From assembly GCA_028293465.1 (NCBI GenBank), contig JAQGOT010000187.1, positions 1 to 17,481 on the forward strand: DNA of 17,481 bases, given 5' to 3'. This document shows, one piece after another, positions 6,876-13,417 of the stretch (position 1 is its first letter; the number at the start of each line of letters is the position of its first letter). Origin of the DNA: Pedosphaera sp. (lineage in GTDB: Bacteria; Verrucomicrobiota; Verrucomicrobiia; Limisphaerales; Pedosphaeraceae). The notes under the pieces were generated by a model. The model saw nothing but the letters and a program-made list of their open reading frames with translations, had not been told where the DNA came from and ran no database searches. The translations under genes and the position numbers were made by a program.

Positions 6876-7984
6876 TACTGAAATAATTTGGGCGCGAATT
6901 CGGTAAGGTAGAGCCGCCAGACGGGCCAGCTATGGGTCCCCGCGCTCAGGTTCCACTCGTAATGGATGCCCTTGGCCTTGAGCAAATCGATGAATTCCTC
7001 ATTACGTTTCAGCAGGAAATCATCCCTGCCGCAGCCAACCCAGAGCAGCTTCAACTTTTGGTTCACGGCTCCAGGGGCGTCGAATGTGGTGCCAAATGCT
7101 TCGGCTGAAGGGGCGGCGGAGCTGAAGCCCCCGACCCAGGCAAAAAGCGCGGGATGCGTCAGGCCAATGCGGAGCGATTGCTCGCCACCCATGCTCAGAC
7201 CCACGATGGCGCGGTTGGCGGCATCGGTTTTCACACGATAATTCTTTTCGACGAAGGGCATCACGTTCTCCAGCAAGTCGGTTTCGAAAGCGGCGAGATT
7301 TTTCGGAGCCCCGGGCGAGGTGTCGCCGGGTGCCACGGCGTGGCCATCAGCCATGACGAGCACCATGGGCTTGGCGCGGCCTTGGGCGATGAGGTTATCC
7401 AGAATCCAATGCGCTTTGCCATGGGCGACCCAGGTGGCCTGGTTATCGCCGGAACCGTGTTGCAGGTAGAGAGTCGGATACCGGGTGCGGGGATGTTGGT
7501 CGTAGCCAGGAGGCGTGTAAACGACCAGTTCGCGCGGCCGGCCCAGCGACTTCGAAAAGTAAGTGTGCTGATGAACCACGCCGTGCGGCACGTCCTGAAA
7601 ATCATAGAGCAGCGGCGGTCGGCCGGGCAGATGGAGGATGCTCGTGCGCGGCTCGCGCATCGGTTTGATGGCCGGGTTGCCGGGATCGATCATGGAGAGC
7701 CCATCCACCTGGAAACTGTATTCATAGACGCCCGGTTCAATGGGGCCCACCGTGGCCGTCCAGATTCCGTTGGTGTCGCGGGTCATGGCGGTGCGTCCGC
7801 CAGCCCACTGGCCGGAGACGGAGACTTCGGCGGCCTTGGGAGCTTGGAGGCCGAACGTCACGTGGCGATCGGTGGAGACTTCGGGTGATCTCGTTTGCGG
7901 TCGGCGGGCCGGCGGGGCATCCGCAGCCAGGCCGGCGATGGCGGTGGAAAGGAGGACAAGCGGCAGGAGAGCGATGAATTTCAT
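6875..7984 (-). CDS. Secreted esterase: N-terminal E-set domain plus esterase-D-type alpha/beta hydrolase
   Basis: A 369-aa exported enzyme. Residues 1-22 are a signal peptide ('FIALLPLVLLSTAIAGLAADA'-like core). Residues about 38-120 are an E-set/CBM48-like sandwich ('VTFGLQAPKAAEVSVSGQW ... GVYEYSFQVDG'). Residues about 130-369 are an esterase-D (PF00756-type, CE1-like) alpha/beta hydrolase. Ser264 lies in the nucleophile elbow 'GLSMGG', Asp321 or Asp322 in 'GCGRDD', and His351 in 'SAGTHSW'. 'LYLQHGSGDN' (172-181) gives the oxyanion region. This architecture is typical of feruloyl or acetyl-xylan esterases such as those attached to xylanases; the exact acyl group is not shown by the sequence. 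The frame is open upstream to 8323, but the ATG at 7984 begins the signal peptide and is preferred. Convergent with the SGNH hydrolase, divergent from the membrane-protein gene. Confidence 0.92.
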   Translation of the reverse strand: MKFIALLPLVLLSTAIAGLAADAPPARRPQTRSPEVSTDRHVTFGLQAPKAAEVSVSGQWAGGRTAMTRDTNGIWTATVGPIEPGVYEYSFQVDGLSMIDPGNPAIKPMREPRTSILHLPGRPPLLYDFQDVPHGVVHQHTYFSKSLGRPRELVVYTPPGYDQHPRTRYPTLYLQHGSGDNQATWVAHGKAHWILDNLIAQGRAKPMVLVMADGHAVAPGDTSPGAPKNLAAFETDLLENVMPFVEKNYRVKTDAANRAIVGLSMGGEQSLRIGLTHPALFAWVGGFSSAAPSAEAFGTTFDAPGAVNQKLKLLWVGCGRDDFLLKRNEEFIDLLKAKGIHYEWNLSAGTHSWPVWRLYLTEFAPKLFQ

Positions 7985-8162
7985 GATGATGTCTGATGGT
8001 TGCCGAGGCAGGGGAGGTTGCAAGTCAAAAATGGGAGCGCGTTTGCCGGGCTTGATTCTGGATTGCGATTGCAAGCGATTCAGGTAGGATGGGCCAGTCC
8101 AGTGCGGGAGCGAAGCGCGAGCTTTCGACCGCAGTCGTTGGCACCATGCGAAAAGGAATTTC

Positions 8163-9059
8163 ATGAGCAATAACAGTAAACCACCACGGAAAGGGAAAAT
8201 CCTGCTGCTCTGGGCCATCATTGTGGGCAATATCATTCTCTGGTCCGCATTGGGGTTTTGGTCGGCCGGCCACCGGGCGGCTGGCTCCTCGGACGAACCG
8301 GTGCCAGCCTTGGAATATACCATCGGGATGGTTGTGATCGGGATCTTTTTCCTGGTCGCCGGTGTGATTGGTTATGTGGTGGTGATCGCCACCCACTGCC
8401 TGACGTTCAATTTCAAACGGCCGGTTTGGCGCGACTTGAAGGTGAGGCTCTACTTCGCCAACATCGTTGTCCCCTTGGCGGCGATGCTGGGGATGGGTTT
8501 TCTGGCGTCCGCGCTCCTGTCACCGGTGCTCGTGCACGCGGGGCTTTCGGCGGGCTCAGCGCGGATCGGGCCGATGCTTGGGACGCTCTTCATCACGCAG
8601 GTCTCCTTGGTCTGGGTCCTGGTTTGGGCACCGTTGGAAACGCGGATCATTTCCCAACGGCTGCGCACGATGGGCATTACGTGGGAACAATTGCAGACCG
8701 GGATTTATGTTGGTTTGTCGAATCCGGCGGTGAAGGGCCTCAAGCGATTCGGGGCGATCGAGGAGGATATCGGGATGCTCTGGCTCAGCCCGCACCAGAT
8801 GGTTTACTGGGGCGATGGCGAGCAGTGGGCGATCGGGCGGGAGCAATTGGTGGAGGTGGAGCGCAAGGCGGACAGCGGCAGCACCACGATACTGAGCGGC
8901 ACGCAGCATGTCATCCTGCACGTGCAATTGCCGGATGGCAGCGTGCGCCAGATTCGGCTGCACACGGAGGGCGTCCTGACGATGGGCGGCAAGCGCAAGA
9001 CAATGGACCGGTTGAGCCATCAGATCAACGACTGGCGGGGAGCGCCGGTGGTGGCGTGA
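8163..9059 (+). CDS. Four-TM membrane protein with cytosolic C-terminal domain, unknown function
   Basis: A 298-aa protein of no family I can name. Four membrane helices are visible at about residues 13-33, 52-77, 98-124 and 137-157. The N-terminus is basic ('KPPRKGK'), so both ends should be cytosolic. Residues about 165-290 form a soluble domain rich in beta strands ('IGMLWLSPHQMVYWGDGEQWAIGREQLVEVER ...' in outline; 'HVILHVQLPDGSVRQIRLHTEG' style strands). The 'WLSP..MVYWGD...I.R.QLVEVER' pattern resembles PH/GRAM-like domains that follow membrane helices in many bacterial proteins, but this is only pattern similarity. The ATG at 8163 has a good AAGGAA site six bases upstream. The next gene starts 74 bases after its stop, so the two are probably co-transcribed. 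Confidence 0.82.
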   Translation: MSNNSKPPRKGKILLLWAIIVGNIILWSALGFWSAGHRAAGSSDEPVPALEYTIGMVVIGIFFLVAGVIGYVVVIATHCLTFNFKRPVWRDLKVRLYFANIVVPLAAMLGMGFLASALLSPVLVHAGLSAGSARIGPMLGTLFITQVSLVWVLVWAPLETRIISQRLRTMGITWEQLQTGIYVGLSNPAVKGLKRFGAIEEDIGMLWLSPHQMVYWGDGEQWAIGREQLVEVERKADSGSTTILSGTQHVILHVQLPDGSVRQIRLHTEGVLTMGGKRKTMDRLSHQINDWRGAPVVA

Positions 9060-9133
9060 GCGAAGATATTTCCCGCAGATGAAACACTTATGGCAAGCGG
9101 CTGGTGGGACGCTACGCTGGTGTTGGCCTAATT

Positions 9134-10156
9134 ATGAAATCTAGAATCTCTGTTTTCTGCTTAATGTTGGTTGCTTGCCTGTTGTCTGCTTGCACAACCG
9201 CGCCGCGCGAGCGGAAAACCGGGTGGCGGGACGATCTCGTGTTCGCGATTCGCCGCGACCAGGTTAAAGCGGTGTCGCGGATTCTTGCTGAGCAAGCGGT
9301 CTCGCCGGAGGTGGCGCTGAACGATAATTCGCTGACCCCCCTGATGATTGCCGGACGGGCGAACAGTCCGGAGGTGGCACGCTGGCTCCTGGATCATGGC
9401 GCGTCCGTGGACGCAGCCACCAAGGCTGAGGACGGGACCGCCTTGGTTGGCGCTTGTGATAGTGGTTATCGGGAGATTGTCAGGCTGCTGGTGGAACGCG
9501 GCGCGAAGGTGAATCGCAAGGATGGCCGTGGCTGGAGTCCGCTGCTGGCGGCGGTTGACCAGCGCCACAATGATGTTGTTCAACTCCTAATCGCTCACGG
9601 GGCTGATATCAATGCGGAGTTTCCAAACGGCAGAAGCGTGCTCATGGTGGCGGCGGAAACGGGCGATGCTTCGTTGGTGCAGGCCCTGTTGGCCAAGGGT
9701 GTGGCGGTGAATCACGTTGCCGCCAATGGGGAGGATGCGCTGATTCAGGCGGCGGCGGAGGACCACGCTGAAGTAGTGACTTTGCTGCTTCAGAAGGGGG
9801 CACAGATCAATCTTCAGGATGCGGAAGGGTGGACGGCTCTGGCGAAGGCGGCGGCGCTGGGGCATTGTCAGTCGGTCAAGGCGCTGTGCGAGGCGGGCGC
9901 TGACCCGACGATTCGGAACAAGTTCGGGCGCGCAGCGCTGGATTACGCCCGGGGCATCGATGGGACCGGCAAGTTCACCAAGGCGAAGGATTTCACCGCG
10001 GCCGTGGAAAAAGGGTTACTGCAACAGGAAGAGCTTTACTACGCGCTGGCCAGGAAAGAGAAAGAGTCTGGCCGTGATTACGAATGTGTCGTCAGAGTGT
10101 TGGAGGATAATGGAAAGCGAATGCAGGAGAAGCGGGACGCGGCTGCACGCAAATAA
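9134..10156 (+). CDS. Ankyrin-repeat lipoprotein
   Basis: A 340-aa exported lipoprotein. The N-terminal signal ends in the lipobox 'LLSAC' with Cys20 as the lipidated residue. Thr at the next position argues against inner-membrane retention, so it probably sits in the outer membrane facing the periplasm. Residues about 30-275 hold seven or so ankyrin repeats: 'LTPLMIAGRANSPEVARWLLDHGASV', 'GTALVGACDSGYREIVRLLV', 'WSPLLAAVDQRHNDVVQLLIAHGADI', 'RSVLMVAAETGDASLVQALLAKGV', 'EDALIQAAAEDHAEVVTLLL' and 'WTALAKAAALGHCQSVKALCEAGADP' are shown here in part only as helix-turn-helix pairs. Residues 280-340 are a charged helical tail. The role is protein binding; the partner is unknown. The start is set by the lipoprotein signal; an in-frame upstream start at 9104 is less likely. 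It follows the membrane-protein gene and may work with it. Confidence 0.9.
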   Translation: MKSRISVFCLMLVACLLSACTTAPRERKTGWRDDLVFAIRRDQVKAVSRILAEQAVSPEVALNDNSLTPLMIAGRANSPEVARWLLDHGASVDAATKAEDGTALVGACDSGYREIVRLLVERGAKVNRKDGRGWSPLLAAVDQRHNDVVQLLIAHGADINAEFPNGRSVLMVAAETGDASLVQALLAKGVAVNHVAANGEDALIQAAAEDHAEVVTLLLQKGAQINLQDAEGWTALAKAAALGHCQSVKALCEAGADPTIRNKFGRAALDYARGIDGTGKFTKAKDFTAAVEKGLLQQEELYYALARKEKESGRDYECVVRVLEDNGKRMQEKRDAAARK

Positions 10157-10482
10157 TCGCACGTGAGTTGACGAGGGGGGAGTGTCTGTTCGGAGCCGTG
10201 CGCCGCTGGCACCCGCTGCCCGCAGGTTCCTCCTTGCGCTTTGGTAAATCATGTTTGATTCTTTTAGGTATCAACTTTTTCGTTTACAGATACCTATGCA
10301 GCGAGGACCGTGTGTCGGCTTGCACCGATTCCAGGTTTGAAAAGTTAAAAAAGTACCCCCGTCTCTTGCCAGACCATCGGGCGGAGGTTAGCTAATGCTT
10401 GTTCTTGCGTCAGGAAAGAACCTGCTCCACTAACCCCGAAAAAAATCTTGGATGGCGGTGGCTGGGGCTTTCACTTGGATAA
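10157..10482. promoter_or_regulatory. Structured intergenic region upstream of the histidine kinase
   Basis: No convincing gene. Three pairing elements are visible. TAGGTATC (10265-10272) and GATACCTA (10289-10296) are a perfect 8-bp inverted repeat with a 16-nt spacer. CCC-GTCT (10358-10364) with AGAC (10371-10374) and GGG (10379-10381) form a bulged hairpin. GGTTAG (10386-10391) and CTAACC (10430-10435) enclose GTTCTT (10401-10406) and AAGAAC (10416-10421), giving a two-step stem. They could be operators, a folded mRNA leader for the kinase, or part of a minus-strand RNA. No riboswitch class was recognised. Confidence 0.45.
10347..10435 (-). ncRNA. Candidate minus-strand small RNA with terminator
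   Basis: Read on the minus strand, the segment starts with a two-step stem (10435 to 10386) and ends in a hairpin (GTCT/AGAC inner, CCC/GGG outer with a bulge, 10381-10358). Four bases later a run of six T follows (10352-10347), as in an intrinsic terminator. No promoter could be assigned with confidence, and the start near 10435-10450 is a guess. The alternative is a folded leader of the plus-strand kinase mRNA. Offered as a candidate only. Confidence 0.22.
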
Positions 10483-12534
10483 ATGCTTAATATGAATCAC
10501 TTTGGAATCTTGTCCCAACTTTTGAGTGGGTCGATCATTCTGCTCGGGGCGGTGGGATTGGCTATTTTCTTCATCGTTCAAAGCGTTGTCCGGCGCAAAC
10601 GAGCCGAGGCCGCGTTGTGGGCAACCCAGGAATTGCACCGCACGGTCATGGAATCCGCCGCGGACGCCATCGTCATGATGGATGCGGATTCCATCATCGT
10701 CTCGGCCAATGCGGCTGCCGAACGCATTTTTGGCTATGCGCAGGGCGAACTCCTGCAGCAGAGCCTCACCTTGCTCATGCCGGAACGCCTGCGCGAGCGA
10801 CACCGCGCCGGCTTCCGCCGTTATCTGGAGACCGGGGCGAAAAGAATTCCCTGGTCGCGGGTGGAACTGCCCGGCCTGCACAAAAACGGCGGGGAGATCC
10901 CGCTGGAAATTTCCTTCGGCGAGTTCATGAAGGAGGGACGCCATTACTTCACCGGCGTCATGCGCGACATCACCGAGCGCAAGCGGACGGAGGATGCCTT
11001 GCGCGAGCGGGAGGCCCAACTGCGCTCGGTCACCGATCACGTGCCCGTGCTGATCGTGCAATGCGATATGGAGGCGCGCTTCAAATTTGTAAACGCTCCT
11101 TATGCCGCACGCTTTGGTGTCACGCCGGAACAGGTCGTGGGCCGGACGATTTGTGACCTGGTGGGGGCGGCGGCTTACGAAAGTTTCCGGCGACACGTGG
11201 AAGCGGCTTTGCGGGGCGAACGGGTGGAGTTTGAGGAGAAAGTTCCCTACGTGGATCTTGGCTCACGGTGGATGCATGGCGTTTATGTGCCGGAAAGAAA
11301 AGCCACCGGTGAGTTGGCCGGGTTTGTAGCGGTTATTCAAGACGTGACGCAGCGAAAGCAAGCGGAGGAAGCGGTGCGGGAGACCGAGGCCCGTTTCCGG
11401 GCGCTGGCCGAGAACATTCCGCAGCATGCCTGGATGACGAACCCGGACGGGTGGATTTTTTGGTATAACCAGCGTTGGTTCGACTACACCGGGGCGACGT
11501 TCGAGCAGGCGCAGGGCTGGGGCTGGCAGCAGGTGCATCACCCGGACCATGTTGAGCGCGTGACCGGCGGGTTCAAGTGCGCGCTGGAGAGCGGCGAGCC
11601 ATGGGAGGACACCTTTCCGCTGCGCGGCCGGGACGGGCAGTATCGCTGGTTTCTGTCACGGGCTTTTCCCATTCACGACGAGCATGGGAAAGTCACGCGC
11701 TGGTTTGGATCGAACACCGACATCACCGCGTCGAGGGAAACGCAGGAAGCGTTGCTGCTGGCGCAGGATGAGCTAAAGCAGCACGCCGTCAACCTGGAAA
11801 GGACTGTTACCGAGCGCACCGCTCAACTGCGGGAAAGCATCGCCGAGCTCGAATCGTTCTCCTACAGCCTCTCGCATGATATGCGCGCCCCGTTGCGGGC
11901 CATCCGGGGTTATGTTCAAATCGTGCTGACCGATTCCGGCGAGTCGATTGGCTCGCCTGGCACGGGATTTCTTGAAAAGGTAATGCGTGCCGTCGAGCGG
12001 ATGGATCGCTTGATCCAAGACGTGCTCGCGATGACGCGGATCTCTCGGGAGGAGGTGGAGCTCGAAACCGTGGATGTCGAAAAGCTGATCCGGGACATCA
12101 TTGAGGAACGACCGGAGTTCCAACCGGCCAGGGCCGGGATCGAATTGCAGAGCCCGCTGTTGCCGGTGCGCGGACACGAAGCGTGTCTCACGCAATGCCT
12201 TACCAACCTGTTGGGCAACGCCGTGAAGTTTGTCGCCCGCGATGTGAGGCCCCGGGTGAGGATTTGGGCGGAACCGAGGGGGGATTGGGTGCGGCTTTGG
12301 ATTGAAGACAACGGTATCGGCATAACCGAGGACGCGCAGCGGAAATTGTTTCAGATGTTCAACCGTATTCATAGCGGCGACGAATACGAAGGCACCGGCA
12401 TCGGCCTTGCCATCGTGCGTAAAGCCATCGAACGGATGGGTGGCAAGGCGGGTGCGGAATCCGAGCCGGGCAAAGGCAGCCGGTTTTGGTTGGAATTGCC
12501 GCGGGCGGATTCGTTGGTCAACATTGTTCCGTGA
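10483..12534 (+). CDS. Orphan PAS-domain sensor histidine kinase
   Basis: A 683-aa membrane-anchored kinase. One membrane helix spans residues about 17-36 ('SIILLGAVGLAIFFIVQSVV'). Three PAS domains follow: about 50-165 (ends 'GVMRDITERKRTE'), 178-293 (ends 'VIQDVTQRKQAEE') and 302-418 (PAC end 'GSNTDITASRE'). Residues 425-458 form a coiled coil. The HisKA domain has its phospho-accepting His465 in 'SLSHDMRAPLRAI'. The ATPase domain has the N-box 'NLLGNAVKF' (Asn579), the G1 box 'DNGIG' (609-613), the F-box 'MFNRI' and the G2 box 'GTGIGLAIV'. All kinase motifs are intact. The H-box matches the 'SFSYS(V/L)SHD.RAPLR' class often found with phytochrome or PAS sensors. No receiver domain is fused and no response regulator is adjacent, so its partner is elsewhere. 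Start: ATG 10483 (ATG 10492 is possible); there is no clear ribosome site. Confidence 0.92.
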   Translation: MLNMNHFGILSQLLSGSIILLGAVGLAIFFIVQSVVRRKRAEAALWATQELHRTVMESAADAIVMMDADSIIVSANAAAERIFGYAQGELLQQSLTLLMPERLRERHRAGFRRYLETGAKRIPWSRVELPGLHKNGGEIPLEISFGEFMKEGRHYFTGVMRDITERKRTEDALREREAQLRSVTDHVPVLIVQCDMEARFKFVNAPYAARFGVTPEQVVGRTICDLVGAAAYESFRRHVEAALRGERVEFEEKVPYVDLGSRWMHGVYVPERKATGELAGFVAVIQDVTQRKQAEEAVRETEARFRALAENIPQHAWMTNPDGWIFWYNQRWFDYTGATFEQAQGWGWQQVHHPDHVERVTGGFKCALESGEPWEDTFPLRGRDGQYRWFLSRAFPIHDEHGKVTRWFGSNTDITASRETQEALLLAQDELKQHAVNLERTVTERTAQLRESIAELESFSYSLSHDMRAPLRAIRGYVQIVLTDSGESIGSPGTGFLEKVMRAVERMDRLIQDVLAMTRISREEVELETVDVEKLIRDIIEERPEFQPARAGIELQSPLLPVRGHEACLTQCLTNLLGNAVKFVARDVRPRVRIWAEPRGDWVRLWIEDNGIGITEDAQRKLFQMFNRIHSGDEYEGTGIGLAIVRKAIERMGGKAGAESEPGKGSRFWLELPRADSLVNIVP

Positions 12535-12549
12535 CGCGAGAAGTTTCGT

Positions 12550-12571
12550 CCTGCCCCAGGCGACCGGCAGG
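12550..12571. terminator. Stem-loop between convergent kinase and HEAT-repeat genes
   Basis: CCTGCC (12550-12555) and GGCAGG (12566-12571) form a perfect 6-bp GC-rich stem with a 10-nt loop, exactly within the 40-base gap between the two stop codons. There is no T-tract on either strand, so intrinsic termination is uncertain. Confidence 0.35.
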
Positions 12572-12574
12572 CAA

Positions 12575-13072
12575 TCAGAAAAGTTGCTTGATTCGCAAGC
12601 CGTCATCCACCTCGGGCACGATGAAGTTCAGTGCGCGGGCCGCGCTGGCGCGGATCCCGGGGTCGGGGCTGGCAATGGCGAGGTCGGCCAAGTCGGCAGC
12701 GGCAGCCCTGGCATTCAGACTCAGGATGCGAAAGCCAAGGCAGGCCTGGGCACGGCATTCGTTGTCGGTGTGCCAGTGGATTGGAATGAGCGATTGTTTG
12801 CGGAGGAGCTTTTTCGTGGAGTGTTCGAGGGGGGAGTCGTGGGTGCGGATCATTTTCAAAAGCACGGGGATCGCATTGGTGCCGATATTCTGGATGGCGG
12901 CTTGCGCGGTGTCGCGGGACTGGAGCGGGGTCGGATGGCTGTATTGGTCAAGCCAGGCGCTGATGGTTTTTCCCTGATACGCGGGTTGGCGGGGTCGCCG
13001 CACCTGCCAGGCGACTGCGGGGAGGAGCGCGATCACCACGAGGGTGAGGATGACCTGGCAGCGTTTCCTCAT
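12575..13072 (-). CDS. Small HEAT-repeat-like protein with N-terminal membrane anchor
   Basis: A 165-aa protein. Residues 5-22 ('CQVILTLVVIALLPAVAW') are a membrane anchor or uncleaved signal. 'YQGKTISAWLDQYS' (32-45) is a lead-in often seen before HEAT/armadillo-type repeats in Verrucomicrobiota proteins (from general knowledge). Two or three helical repeats follow: about 52-80 ('AAIQNIGTNAIPVLLKMI'), 104-130 and 133-152 ('DPGIRASAARALNFI'). The protein is shorter than many relatives. It probably acts as a periplasmic or membrane-bound scaffold; there are no catalytic residues. The frame runs open far upstream to 13795, antisense to the ATPase gene, and that part is not coding. ATG 13072 has no strong ribosome site. 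Just upstream of it (on the coding strand) is the doubled ATCCTGTA/ATCCTGTC. Confidence 0.72.
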   Translation of the reverse strand: MRKRCQVILTLVVIALLPAVAWQVRRPRQPAYQGKTISAWLDQYSHPTPLQSRDTAQAAIQNIGTNAIPVLLKMIRTHDSPLEHSTKKLLRKQSLIPIHWHTDNECRAQACLGFRILSLNARAAAADLADLAIASPDPGIRASAARALNFIVPEVDDGLRIKQLF

Positions 13073-13417
13073 GGGGACAGGATTACAGGATTGGGGGGCA
13101 TTGTTCAAGACGCTTGCCATGCTTGCGCACGGCCAATGCAGGCAGGGATTGTGATGCACGCGTGAAACACCAATTGAACATCGATCGGAAATTGGAACGC
13201 GGGGTTTGCGGGTGCTTCGGCATGGTTTTTCCAGCCGGCAGCTTGGGAACGAGGCGGCGGAGCGCCCGTGGATAAAGCTTGCGGCTTCGTCACAAACCGG
13301 GCCAAAATTGTTTTCCGGTGAATGGAAGGTCCAAGGCAGAAATGCTGCGGCTGAGTGATGGGACCTTGCGTGATTCCTTGAGGCAGAATCCGCCCTTAAA
13401 TGTGACCAGGAAAACGA
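13073..13417. other. Intergenic region between HEAT-repeat and ATPase genes
   Basis: No gene is seen. The region must hold divergent promoters. Visible elements are a doubled ACAGGATT (13077-13092), a G-run at 13093-13098, and CCAATT/AATTGG (13170-13195) as a 6-bp inverted repeat with a 14-nt spacer. CCAGGA close to 13407-13412 is the ribosome site of the next gene. No clear sigma70 pair was found. Confidence 0.4.

Noticed and set aside
10168..10395. A 75-codon plus-strand frame in the region before the kinase
   Set aside because: TTG start, no ribosome site, mixed composition, and it overlaps the inverted repeats and hairpin that better explain the region.
13123..13135. TTGCGCACGGCCA, identical to 13 bases of the second hairpin repeat at 179-191
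   Set aside because: In a window of this size one or more chance 13-base matches are expected, and the flanking stem is not kept here.
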